The position numbers were made by a program, and so were the translations under genes. Below the pieces are notes generated by a model. That model was not told the DNA's origin and did no database searches. It was given only the letters and a program-made list of their open reading frames with translations. A DNA stretch of 64,000 bases, taken from contig OZ038437.1 of the NCBI GenBank assembly GCA_964036275.1, positions 6,639,804 to 6,703,803 of the forward strand, given 5' to 3'. The stretch comes from Litoditis marina (Eukaryota; Nematoda; Chromadorea; Rhabditida; Rhabditidae). Shown piece by piece: positions 35,990 through 47,712 of the stretch; position 1 is the first letter of the stretch, and the number at the start of each line of letters is the position of its first letter.

Positions 35990-37330
35990 TTTATTGTATA
36001 GGTGATTTCCAACGTTCCCCCTACCCTGTATGTTGAGGCGGCTGAGAACTGCAAAACCAACAAACCTCTAAAATACAATCACCAGTTTTTCACATAACAG
36101 GCCTTTGGGATACAGTCATACATGTCGTCCATAGGATAACTGAGCTCCTTGGAGCCGATTTGACCCCAATCATCTCACCATGCTACCGATTGAAGCAAAA
36201 TCTCGAACATGGAAGACATAAATACGTTAAAATATTAGTAAGAAATCATAGTAGCACGTTATGCGTCTACCCGCGATTGCCTCTGTTGACCATATCTCGC
36301 AAATTTTTTGATGGCATGATCATGGAAAAAATGGATGCGTGTTTACTAATTGAGTAATTCCGATCGCTGACTCAAACACCCGACCAGTTATTTTCGAATC
36401 TAAACTACAAATTCGTGCGCTTCGACAGAGTTATCGACAATCACGGAACATTTGGAGGTAGAGTTATTGCATTCACTAGATCTTGTTTTAAGTTCTATAT
36501 TTGTGATCTGAAAGCCGATTCATAATATTCATAACACAAGTGCGAACTTTGTTTTTTGATCTTTTCATGTATCAGGAGGAAAATATAGAGTTTGTCGAGT
36601 TTTCCTTGTTTATAGACGACCTGACAGGACGGTTTTTTTTTTCATTCTCATTTTCACGGAACCTGTTTGTCCAGCAGTTTTTGCGAGATTATTTCAAATT
36701 TTGTAATACTCAATATTCCCATTTCAGACACACCCAATTGATTTTAAGCAAAACTATGCCCAAATTAGAGAAAGCGAACACTTTTGTCGCTGCCGTCGCT
36801 CCGCGCGGAAGCCACTTTCGAGAGACGTTTAACTACTTAACTCCTCTCAACTATTATAACTTGGAACGCGAACTGACTATCTTGTAGACGTATGTCCTTC
36901 CAGTAACTCATGCAAATATGTAGGAAAATGGTCGAGAAACTATGGAGAAAAATGCAATAAACTGTGTTGGAATGTCTGCATACCTCTGAATAAACCGCGC
37001 TGCGCACGATACCTATCACCTTTGAATTACTAGTGACTGGCTCTTATTGCGTCGAAAGTCATATTTCTAGTTTGGGTCACATATTTCTAGTTTGAGTCGC
37101 ATAAACGTTTGCTAGAAAGATTTAGTTTTTAGCAACGACAAAGGGACATATTCATTCTCATAGAACATAACATGAAAGGATCAATCCAGCTGGACTCCTA
37201 TAGCCTTTTCAATTTGGGATAACCAGTTCGGCACTTCGACGAAGAAACTCGAGGAATTTCTCTGCTGAAAATAATTAGAGTCGACTGCAAACATGTTGAC
37301 CTAATCGATAGCTCCGATATTGTAAGGGTA
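35990..37330. other. Spacer upstream of the intact lectin gene
   Basis: No exon recognised. The left 650 bases resemble the flank of the neighbouring lectin gene (26.3-27.5 kb). Open frames at 36,540-36,887 (plus) and 37,019-36,837 (minus) have no recognisable domain. The C-terminal exon of the protease gene that ends at 37,707 may be hidden here. Confidence 0.5.
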
Positions 37331-37339
37331 AACACTTTT

Positions 37340-37483
37340 CGGCCGCGATCTCGGACGCGGCCGGGTCGGTGAGACAGTATATGTTTTGAGGAGACGCAGG
37401 CTGTTGTGGCGCCGTGTTACAGCCTGCGTCTCCTCAAAACATATACTGTCTCACCGACCCGGCCGCGTCCGAGATCGCGGCCG
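37340..37483. mobile_element. Perfect 65-bp hairpin element
   Basis: Arms 37,340-37,404 and 37,419-37,483 are exact reverse complements, separated by 14 bases. They start CGGCCGCGATCTCGGACGCG and contain ATGTTTTGAGGAGACGCAGG, which resembles the interior of the M1 MITEs (ATGTTTGAGGAGACGCAGG). It is GC-rich against AT-rich surroundings. Confidence 0.85.
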
Positions 37484-37556
37484 GGTCGCTGAATTCTCCG
37501 TGTAGTCTCTTTAAACCAGTACCTTAGATGTACACAATTGAAGTGCTGGGTCATCC

Positions 37557-37690
37557 TATACTGTTAGTCAATTGCAGAGTCACGTGAAACATGTTGAACA
37601 CAGCAAAAGCCAGAAACGTGCAAAGATAATGTACACGATGTTTCATTGGAATGCCCACTTTACGTGGCTACTCGTGTTACTTCTAGTATG
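37557..37690. mobile_element. Palindromic MITE, family M2
   Basis: ATACTGTTAGTCAATTGCAGAG at the left and an inverse ending ACTTCTAGTAT at the right. It lies within 20 bases of the donor of the protease exon that ends at 37,707. Confidence 0.7.
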
Positions 37691-37706
37691 TATAAGTGAA
37701 ATTCAC

Positions 37707-40700
37707 CTCAACTACATCTATATAGCAGCTTGTCATAGCTGCAATTCCCATCACCACATTTCGATTATTGATCACGGAAACTGCTCCCCCGCCACTGTCT
37801 CCCTGAATCAAAGTTTAAGTGTCAATGAAGAGTTTAAAAAAATTCAATACAACATAACAGTACTTGACAATAATTCATTTCGGAATCAGAACCAGTACAG
37901 TTAGCCGAAATGTTGAAAATAGATAAATAGTCTTTACAATCTTACTTCTACGTTCGTTCACGCCTCGCAAGTTGCAAGTTTTTTTTAGGATCGTGAAATT
38001 TTGCCCTATCTCGCGTGAGTCGTCAACCGTTCACAACTGTCCAGTCAACTAGTCACCACCCTATCAAAAATCGTGCTAAATGACGTGACGGGACTTTTCA
38101 TGAAACGATCAGCATCAGCACTAACCAGCATGACCATCAATTATGTCACCATGAGCTAAGCACTTTAGGCCCTAAGAAAATCGATGATATTGATTTATTG
38201 ATTCTATAAGGCCTTAAGTTGGACAGTGAAAATTTGGAGATACTGCACATGGAAGCCTGTATTCTGCAGTTGATTGTTTCTGTCGAGCGCTTTTTGCTGG
38301 AAACGTTTCCGGAAAGGGTTACATGAATTAGAAAAAAGTACAATTTTTTACTACTTTCATTCCTCATACCGCCCATGTTGATGATATGACCTTAAATTTT
38401 CTGGCTGGTTGAACTCTCCAGAAGTCCCTTCTACTGGCCTAATGTCGTCAAGAATTTCGCAACTTCCTCCGGATTTGAGAAATTTCCGGAACTTTTCGAG
38501 ATTTTCGAACCAAATTCTGTCTTGCGGCAGCTTATTCTGGGGAGTTGGCAACGAGAAGTATAGTTGAATGTGGAGGCAAGGTTGCGTGTTATAGCGTGTT
38601 ATAGTGTCATAGTTATAAGTAGTGTAGTGTTGCGTGTTATGTTATAAGGTATGCTATAGATTTTTTTGGGTTCCGACCCAAACGTCTAATAATGGGTCTC
38701 ACTTACCGGACAAACCGCCTTTGCGTCCGTGCTGTCAACACCGAACGTACCGGGCTGATTGTGCAAAGTTTCTACTTTTCTTTCTTCTCCCATACGTTTG
38801 CCTAAAAAAAAAACAAGCGTTTGGTCCTGATCCTCACACTACTTTGCTCTAATTTAAGTGTTTTGCGTTGGAAGGGAAAATGATCAAAAAGTGTATAACT
38901 TGGGTACTTGGGTTTGCATTGGAAACCGGGCAAGATGTTGATCTGTAACGCACCAAAAAGCAGTAAAACTTCTTCGTTTTTTTAGATTGAACCGTCTATT
39001 TGCGATTTGGTAAGTGAATTGATGTAATGACATACGTTGCCGTTCAATCATTCAGATTCAGTTATCTTCCAATGAGATAGAAAGGACAGCGAAACTGGCT
39101 GATATAGTTTTTGGTTTGTTCCGCGACGCGTGTAAAATTTAAAAACAATTATGAAGACATTACAATTTTCTATATGTAATGTATGATGATTTGAATGAAG
39201 AAAACAAGTGTGAAGTGAGCGATGATTAGCTCTCGAGATGGAACTGCATGAAAAATAGAAAATTAGGGCAATAACCCAAGAGGAAAATACAAAAATCTAA
39301 TCACGCCATTTTTCTGAGTCAAAAGGATTTCGACTATGGTTGTTAATCGAGTGAAACATTGCGAGTTTTTCGAGTTAGATTGTTTGGCGTTTAAAGTTGT
39401 TGAGTTTCGAGTTGAACTCGAAAACTCAATTTTCGAGTTTCGAGCTTGGTCGTTGAGTTTTAGAATTTTATCGAGACAAAAGGGGAATCTCGAAACTGTT
39501 TTTGAAAGTGACAAAGTGTCGAATGGAATCAGGCAAAAGAGAGCAGCAGTCAACATCAAAACGAAACAATAGTTCTTCACATATGGGCATGTCGTGTGCG
39601 ATATGTCAAACATGTTCCCTATAAGTGAGCAAATAACAATGATTGATTGATTTATTTACATGCAAGCATGTGATATACAAGAGGAGAAAATAAAACATCT
39701 GCATTAGGAAACGAAAACATTCAAATGCGGAAATAAGAGTCGGAAATCGTGGAACATCATTTGGTGATTACCAGTAAAGAAAAAGAAAACAATATAACAG
39801 CACAGAATACAGATAAAACAACTCACAAGTACGAAGGAAAAAATTTGGGCCAATCTCACAGGATGAAAAGAAAAACAGTAGAAGTCTCTTTTAAATGCAT
39901 TCACCTAAAGTGCTTTTTTGCGGCTGATAACGACATCGGTATTTTGGATTTCTTGCTCAATTTCAAGTATTTGGATCCAGCCCGTACTGTGAAAAACTTG
40001 GCACGTTGGCTAGTTTTTGGGGTGTGAAAACTGAATTTTGCGCTAGAACCCCTAGTACGTGAAGGTTTGAACGTGAAAAAGTCTGTTGCACTTAATCCAC
40101 ATTGTCCAGTTATGATTTTATGGATCATAATGAGGTCTGTCGTATTTCTTCTAGATTCTAAAGTGACCAATTCGAGTTTCCTATTTCTAAATGCGGAACT
40201 AGGGATTTTACAATACGTATAGCCACCCAAACGGAAAAACAACTTTCTAGTGAAGTCGTTCTGAACTGATTCAAGTTTCTTAACAAACCCGCTATCTGAG
40301 TTGAACACAGTAGTACCGAATTCAACCATTGGTCGGACATAAGTTTTATACGCTTTTAGCCAAACATTCTTATTCCGAGTTTTCAAAACTTTGAAAAGAT
40401 TGTATGTTCGATGCTTTGCGGACTTGATGATATGTTTCACATGGTCTTTAAATGAAAGGTTTTGATTTAGCAAAAACCCGAGATCTCGAACATTTTGATC
40501 TACTTTTCTGAGATCTATGCCGTTCATTTCGTAGGTTTGACTTGGGTTTTTGGCGCCTAAATGTAGGACACTTGTTTTTTCTACTGATAGTGGAAGACCC
40601 CAATCTACAGACCATTTATACATCTTGTCAAGGCATTTCTGCAACTCCTCATTACTTTCGCCGTTACTGAAAGATTTGAACACTTTCGTATCATCAGCAA

Positions 40701-43700
40701 AAACATTACAGCGCATAACGGGAGATTCAGTCAAAATATTAGGTAGTTCGAACGTGAATATGTTAAAAAATCATTCTATAGTGCGTGACAAATTTATAAA
40801 CTATCCGCCTCATGTGAGACTCGAGCCGGAATGGAAAGTATGGGAAGCGCGGATGCTAACCACTACACTAACTAGGCGCATAGCAACGCTGATGAAGAAT
40901 CGTATATTTAAGTTTCTGCACAGCACAAAGTGAGATATACAGTATGGCCCGCTTGTACCCAAGCGACAACTATATAGTACTCACCTAATACCACTTTCTC
41001 GAGGATCATTTTGAGGTCATCGCTAGCACCTATAATAACTAAATATATTCTTAGTTAATTGGACAGTCACGTGAATCATGTTGAACGCAGAAGAACGCAG
41101 AAACGTGCGATGACAGAGTGCACCATTCCTCATTGGAACGTTAATTCAACGTGACCATTCGGTTTACTTCTAGTATATCATTTGAGGTCAAAAATAGACG
41201 TTTTTACTCATGCAAAACTGGAAAAGATGTCTTTTGCTGACAAGATAACCAGTATCCGTGTCACTAAAATATGACAAGACTAGCGGGAAAAGCAGTTCTG
41301 TAACGTCTTTATCATTTTTTTACTTGACGGTTCTTTGAACTCACGCATCCCGACTGCAGAGAGAATGATGTCGTCATTCGCCTCATCGATTGGGAAATCA
41401 CTCGTGGGCAGGCAAACCTGGTACGAGTTTGAAGAAAAGATACAAAAGTAAGTGAGTGAATTGCTATGATATTCGCAGTTGTATCTTGCTTCGGCAAACC
41501 CTGTTCTCTATGGCGTTTCAAGCATCAGACTGCAGTGTTATCCCGTATTATTATTCGTGTATGAAAAAAATACCCAATAATATTCACTCCGCTCTAAAAG
41601 TGAAAATCTAGCTGGCGGATGGCGGAGTTGTTTTTTCGCAGATCCCATTGAACATTTTTGTTCATTGAAAGCAAGCATAAAGCTGTTAAAGGAGACCAGA
41701 ACACAATTTGAGCAGAGGTTCAGTTTCGGGCTGCTTTCAACTGTTTTGAGAGCAGAGAGCATAAATAACTCGTATATTACTTTGATCAGTCCACATGACA
41801 TCCACATGACAATATCACGCGACACGCAACGCGTCCAATCAAAAGTAGGATACAGCTGTTTTACGAGAAACTATGTTGCTCTCCGGTCTCCTTTAACCAG
41901 ACGAAAACTAGCATGCAGACTATACGAAAAAATATGATTAACAAATCTGTAGATCAGGAACGGAACTGGAAAATTGACTTTCATACATTGCTTAAGGACA
42001 TTGGGGTCATGTGCCTCAGGATGCCACATAAAACAGGACATCGAGACAATGTGACCTTGAAATGGGACATTGGGACATTGAAATGAGCCATTGGGACATT
42101 GAAACAAACCTTTAGATAGTTAGTCCCCACAGAACATGACAAATTTCAGAAGGCAAAGTTTGGAAATAAGTAGGCTATCAAGCAAAAAACTCACATGATG
42201 AACGTATGCTGGAACAGGAGAACTGAGTTCGAGAACGGCGATATCATCCGACCAGTTACCCGTGGTGAAATACTTCTCGTGGAGAAGAATCCTGAACGTA
42301 TCTATGGAAAAAAACAAGCAAAGCGGTCATTCTCCTATTCTTTCATTTTTTTTTTCGAGAAATTTCGAGAAAGTAATCGAAAACTAGGTAGGATTTTCGG
42401 GTTGTTCGGCTCCAGCGATGAGAAATCGACTTGAGGGTTTGGAGGATACTCAAGAAAAACTAATGCATGTTCTAAAATACGTTTTGGGTGATTATCTAGT
42501 TAGCGTTCGACTGTCGATCTACAGACCTGGGTTCGATCCCCGCTCGCCGCGGTTTCTGTCTGGCGGATCGCAACAGCTGGTAGCTCACCCATGCCTATCT
42601 ACGGTTGATATCGATGTTATGTAGTTGTATGAATGACAAAAAGATAAGAGCAAATAGAATAGGCCATACACAATTTTATTAATTTCATTAGTATTCGTTC
42701 TTCATTTCGACTTCGATTGACCTGTTTATGTGGACTCACTTGGATATATTTCTGACAGGCATGTTCTCGCACTCGTTTGTACCACACACGCCCACAAATT
42801 CCACACTCGCCCGAGCCAGAGCAGTTTTCAGCGAATCATCTTTTCTGTAATTATAAAACGTTTTTTCGTAAAGTTGTATAGAATTCAAATTCTAATCGTA
42901 CGGCAGTGTGCCATTGACTCTAGTATTCATGTCATTATTATATCCATGTATCCATATTATTCTAGATCCTCCCGTGCGGGGTTGAGAGTGTTGTTTTTAA
43001 TCGAACACTCATGTATGTGATCGCGATAATCAAAGCCTCATAAATCCTCAGTTTTAGCAAAATCCGTAAATTTCGGAATTTTAGTTAACTGCGGGTAATT
43101 TTTCCTAAATTTACGTCTTGCGCCCTGAAATTACGTCATCCGTAACGAAAAGTGGACTTTCGCCCCAAAAATGGATTTTACGGCCCAAAAAGTGGACTTT
43201 ACGTCCTGAAAAGTGGGCCGCCTAATTTTTACGCCCTTCAAAGATCCAGGCCCAATGGTACTAATTGTAATGCTACTAACGTATGGTCAACTCATCGGCT
43301 CATAACTAATTTGTAACATAATATAGTTTATTCATGATAATAAGTAACTTATTGTTGATTTTTCATTTTCAGACATGAGTGCTTACTTGTAATCACTCCA
43401 GCAATGAGCTGCCGTGAGCACGTGTTTTCTCGAGATGAGAGTGCCACTGCATGTCCAGTCTGAATATTTTTTATTGCCACAATTTGTCGATAACAACAGG
43501 TTGTGCACATTTGTGAATAACTGAGTACGTACGCTGAAAGATCCCGGCCCTTCTTCCCATCCTGCGTCTCTCACTCTGCCTCACTGTTTCTCGTCTCTTA
43601 CATCCAGGCGGGATGTAAGAACAGAAACATAGCGTATGTTTGAGGAGACGCAAGATCGGATGAAGGTGGTGGAATCTTCTACCGTACTTACTATGAAAAA

Positions 43701-43950
43701 AACCTAGAGAAACATGCAAACGAAATCATGATAATCACGTGGCATTCAATATCGTGCAATTAGAAAATCAGTAAAACTGTCGTGAAGAGCGTACGGTTGA
43801 TTTGGTAAGAGTCAGGGTTTGGCGAACGGCTAGCTTGTCTGCGTATCATTGCACTACACACTATCTCAAAGTAATAATCAAAAAAGACGTACCAACTCTC
43901 ACACTCCACGGCGTCTCCATGGCTTTTACGGGAGAACCACCTCGAACGAA
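37707..43950 (-). CDS. Trypsin-like serine protease gene with catalytic serine kept (partial model)
   Basis: Predicted exons: 43950-43893 (FVRGGSPVKAMETPWSVRVG), 43520-43387 (TCSGTLISRKHVLTAAHCW, catalytic His), 42844-42740 (FVGVCGTNECENMPVRNISK), 42301-42195 (LLHEKYF..WSDDIAVLEL, catalytic Asp), 41417-41345 (VCLPTSDFPIDEANDD), 41029-40985 (LKMILEKVVLG), 37802-37707 (GDSGGGAVSVINNRNVVMGI, catalytic Ser codon 37,794-37,796). The whole triad is present, so it is likely an active secreted endopeptidase; the specificity pocket was not resolved. The signal-peptide exon, the exon before GDSG and the C-terminal helix exon were not found. The 3.2-kb intron before the serine exon holds a SINE and a LINE fragment. 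The two 5' exons lie inside duplication copy B, so the duplication boundary cuts the gene. Confidence 0.75.
39640..40773 (-). mobile_element. 5'-truncated non-LTR retrotransposon (LINE)
   Basis: Minus strand. The open frame from 40,773 to a TGA at 39,898 encodes the C-terminal half of a LINE reverse transcriptase: the catalytic box VFADDTKVF, then WGLPLSVEKTSVLHLG, LGFLLNQNLSFKDHV (the RT motif around LG) and a thumb region with KTYVRPMVEFGTTVFN. No endonuclease or earlier RT motifs remain. The 3' region ends near 39,640 in short repeats (AAATAAATCAATCAATCA), as in CR1-like elements. Its broken 5' end abuts a SINE. The frame is intact over about 290 codons, suggesting a fairly recent insertion. 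Confidence 0.9.
40774..40977 (-). mobile_element. tRNA-derived SINE, variant of family S1
   Basis: Minus strand. It has the head TAGTTGTCGCTTGGGTACAA, then CTGTATATCTCACTTTGTGC, an A-box-like TAGTGTAGTGGTTAGCATCC and B-box-like GGCTCGAGTCTC, and ends TTTATAAATTTGTCACGCAC. Its head lies directly after the GTGAGT donor of the protease exon ending at 40,985. Confidence 0.75.
41048..41178. mobile_element. Palindromic MITE, family M2
   Basis: Starts ATATTCTTAGTTAATTGGAC and ends ACTTCTAGTATAT, with CACGTGAA and TTCAACGTGA arms. It is intronic in the protease gene. Confidence 0.65.
41686..41896. mobile_element. TTAA-flanked MITE, family T2
   Basis: TTAA then AGGAGACCAGA at the left, and TCCGGTCTCCT then TTAA at the right, about 210 bp. 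It is intronic in the protease gene and non-coding. Confidence 0.65.
42480..42620 (+). mobile_element. tRNA-derived SINE, family S2, short copy
   Basis: An A-box-like TATCTAGTTAGCGTTCGACTG and B box GGGTTCGATCCC, followed by CGCTCGCCGCGGTTTCTGTC, which matches the body at 54,640 onwards. It is not a tRNA gene: no acceptor stem pairs around it. Confidence 0.6.
43523..43692. mobile_element. Foldback MITE, family M1, at an exon border
   Basis: The same element as 453-622. Its end lies directly before the CTCAG that is the likely acceptor of the protease exon starting at 43,520. Confidence 0.75.
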
Positions 43951-43961
43951 CTAAAAGTGTG

Positions 43962-44158
43962 GTATAGTGAGTGCGAAATTTATAAGTTTCTGTGTCTCGC
44001 CGGAATCGAACCTGCTAGCAAGTGATTCGTAGCAGAGCGCAAACCACTGCTCTATTAGAGAACATAATCCGCAAGCTTCGGAATAAAAGACATACGTGCG
44101 TACACAGCGGAAAGTGAGATATACAGTACCCACCCGCCTTTCCGTTGGCGACGACTAT
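43962..44158 (-). mobile_element. tRNA-derived SINE, family S1
   Basis: The copy B partner of 893-1089, with the same A and B boxes. Its 3' end stops about 12 bases from the acceptor of the protease exon at 43,950. Confidence 0.8.
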
Positions 44159-44612
44159 AGTTTGATGTGAATTTGACAAACAGGCATTTGCGAAAACTAG
44201 AAAACGGAACGTGTGAGGCTTAGGTACAATTAAATCTTATACCAAGTTTTTTTATGGCATCGTTGTAGCTTAATTTATCCTGTCGAATTTCTAGCAAAAT
44301 TGTTCCCCGCACATTACACCTTCGCACGCCATCGTGAACAAGTGCAATGTTAATGAAGATCTGTTTTCGTTAACTAGAAAAACATTTTTATTCTGATATT
44401 TTTCAAATTCATCAAGTCTTCTAAAAACATTTCAGATAAACTCGCCCTGGAAGCTAACTGAGAAGAGGTGCCACAGGTTTCACGGTCTGAAATACATCTA
44501 TATGTACAGCTTTCTCTTGGTCTTCTTTTCTTTCTCTTTCTCACTCATTTTCGTCCCGAATTCTCACAAGGATTCTTTCTGTCTCCCTCTCTTCTCTCAC
44601 TGTTTTCATCTT

Positions 44613-47600
44613 CTATCTCTCTTCCTTTATCGCTGTAGTGCTCGCTCTCTTTCCATCTTTCTCTTTCCTCTCTCTCTTATCTCTCGCCCTCTCGCTCTCT
44701 GACTTTCCAAAGTTACCATAGAGTTTTTCGTGTCGCATTGCGTTTTGGATTCGAGGCAACCATTGGACCACGTCCGTGAAATAATTGATGGACCGATCCT
44801 GGAAGAGAAATGTTTTTTCATTCATAAACCCTTAAAAACAACTACAGTTTCACATACTTCATTCATATCACACCATTCTGGGAAGTTTCTACGGTTGTAT
44901 CGTTGATTTTTGAACAATTCATACATTCAACTTTGATTGAACCCATTCAACAACAAGTTGATACTACTCTATGCTGAGTTTTCAGTATGACATAAGTTTG
45001 AGGAACTAGAAGAATGCGGATATTGGCTGGTACCGCTCGTGATCCTAAATAGAAATGCCGTTTCGGGTACATACACGTAACGTAAATAGGAGGTGGTGAC
45101 GACTAAGCTCAAACGCAGTAAGCTACAACCTCTAACTCAAGGTAAAACTTTATCAGAAAGTTCAAAGTGTCACAACGCATTATTTATAATGATATACTAT
45201 GTTTGTTGAAGTTTGGAGAGAAACGACTCATACAGTTTTGAATAGAAGGCTGCCGCCAAATCAAATTCAAATAGGTGTGTCGTATGCAAATTATGTGTAT
45301 AACTTTGGATGAAAAGATATCAGTTTGTCCAGGGCAGCTCTTTCATTATAACTTTACTTTCTGTCATTTTTAGAGGGCTGAAAAAGGTCGATTTCAGTTC
45401 AGTCCTCATTTCCATAGACACAAGAAAACCCAATTAATTGAGCGAAATGGGACGAGCGCTAGTTGTTTGTCCGCCAGCATACGCTAGAGTCTGTAGATCA
45501 ACGATACGCAGACAGTAAAACAGTTTGTAATGAAATACCTCTAACGCTCGACAGGTGGCCTTTGTCTGAACTCCCACCAGCACATATCTGTCGTTGATAA
45601 TGGACATAGCCCCCGCACCATCGTCTCCCTAGAAGAACTGAATTCAAAAATCATAAAACACTGTACATAAATTCGATTCTATTCAGATATACATCAGAGC
45701 ATGTAGCTTCGATTGGCAACACACTGATTTTTGAATTCATCTATTCACAACCACAACTGTGTGTATAGTTAGCGTATCTTCCATAATTCTACACGTGTAC
45801 CTTCCTGATTACTGTTTGAAGTTCTTCTCACTTCTCTATGTTACTTTTTTTTTTACTTTGATCAGTTGTATTTCAAGGAATGCTTTGTTTAGTTCTCTGT
45901 TTTCATTTAGCGCACCTCGTAGTGCATTGAATAAATAAATAATTCATTATACAAAGTTTATAGACAAGAAAATAGGTTGTTAAACTACTTCTCAAAATAC
46001 CACATAATCTTATTTCATGTTTCTCTGTAAGAACAACATGACCAATGAACCATGAAACTATTGTGTTATAAGAATGGAGCGAGTTATACTAGAAGTCAAT
46101 TGAATAGTCACGTGAAGTTATAATGAGGAATCGTGCACTTTGTCATAGCAAATTTCTGAGTTCTGCTGTGTTCAACATGTTTCACGTGACTGTGTAATTG
46201 ACTAACAGTATAAACATTGATGACCCAATACATTTTACTCCCCCCCCCCCCTTTTTTTGTTCTTTGGGATCTTTGGGAGACACTAAATGTGGGTCCAAAC
46301 TGTCATAGGAGGTGGACGGGGGGGGGGGGGGGGGCTGAATTATAAATATATCCGCAATGGTTTAGGCGGACAGCAAAATATTCGATTTCATTCGATTCTG
46401 AGAAGAAATAATCGGTTTGAGAATATTTGTCGAAGCTTCGGTTTCAGAACCATCAAGGATTCAATTCAAAACCTACTGGACACGTTGCCTTTCTTTCTTC
46501 ACCGTAAACACGGAATTCGCCCACCAGATTTTCGGACGAACGTTTTCCTGGCAAAGACAAACAGCTAATAATTATCGTTATGTTTATTGGAAACAAAAAT
46601 ATTTGCTGTCATTAAAACTGTTTGGATGATAATGGAAATATTTCCAAAACAACATCCAAAAACATATAAACGTATTTCTATAATAACATCCAAAAAGTTG
46701 ATAATTATTTGCATTTCTACGTTATGTTGCACACTATAAAGTTCCCCTTGACAACTTCCTGTCGTCATTTTGAAAGAGATAGGGAGCAATTTTGGTAGTT
46801 AGTTCGATTTGCGCTGATTTTCGTTTTTTATAATAGGACAACAGAATTAATGTATATACTAGCACAGATAACGTTTTGCAACACTTACCCAGCACCACCT
46901 TCTTCAGTTTAGTATCATATTCCCCGTTGTATTCTGAAAAGAATTGTGATTGATTTTCCCACATCCCCGCGTCTTTGGCCATGCGCACTATTTTGCGACT
47001 ATATCAGTGAAAGATTTTTGCATTCAATTCTGAATTCCAATTACTAATAGTTATCAGAATAAGGTCTGACAAATATTAAGGTTGCGGTAGGACACCGTAG
47101 TTTTAAAATTGGAATGGGGAAAATTGTAGGAGTCTCAGTATGAATTATATAGACTATACCACTTTACGCGGGCGGAATGTGATGGCAGAGCGTACGCATG
47201 CTAGAAGATCCCGGCACTTTCATCCCATCCTGCGTCTCCTCGAGCTGTACGCTATTTCACTGCTCTTAAAAGCTCTTGCTCTTGCTTCCAGGCGGGATAT
47301 ATATCCCGCCGGGAAGCTAGAGACAAGAAATAGTGAGGTAGAGTGAGAGACGCAGGGTGGGATAAAAGTGCCGGGATCTTCTAGCATACGTACTCAGATA
47401 AGTAGCGTTTGTTGCACGAGATGTGGTCGGGATAAAAAAAAGTCGGAGTGTTTATGAATGCGGCATTGAGAATAAAGCTGAGTGGCATGTATAGTTACCC
47501 GTATGAATCAGAAACATTCGTTGTTTTTTATCGTTTGCAGGAACTTGTGTTTTGCAATTAAAAAAGATTGCGTGGAAATTGGTTCTAGGGTTCTAAGTCC

Positions 47601-47660
47601 TAAACAAAACTATTGAACTTCTCTCTTTATATATATCTCTCTCCTCCCTCTCTCTCTCTT

Positions 47661-47712
<52 letters not shown>

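Noticed and set aside
39336..39572. Open frame with repeated glutamate/phenylalanine residues
   Set aside because: Made by TCGAGTTTCGAGTT-type low-complexity sequence; no homology seen.
40550..40933. Plus-strand open frame of 127 codons
   Set aside because: It is the antisense of the LINE reverse transcriptase and the neighbouring SINE.
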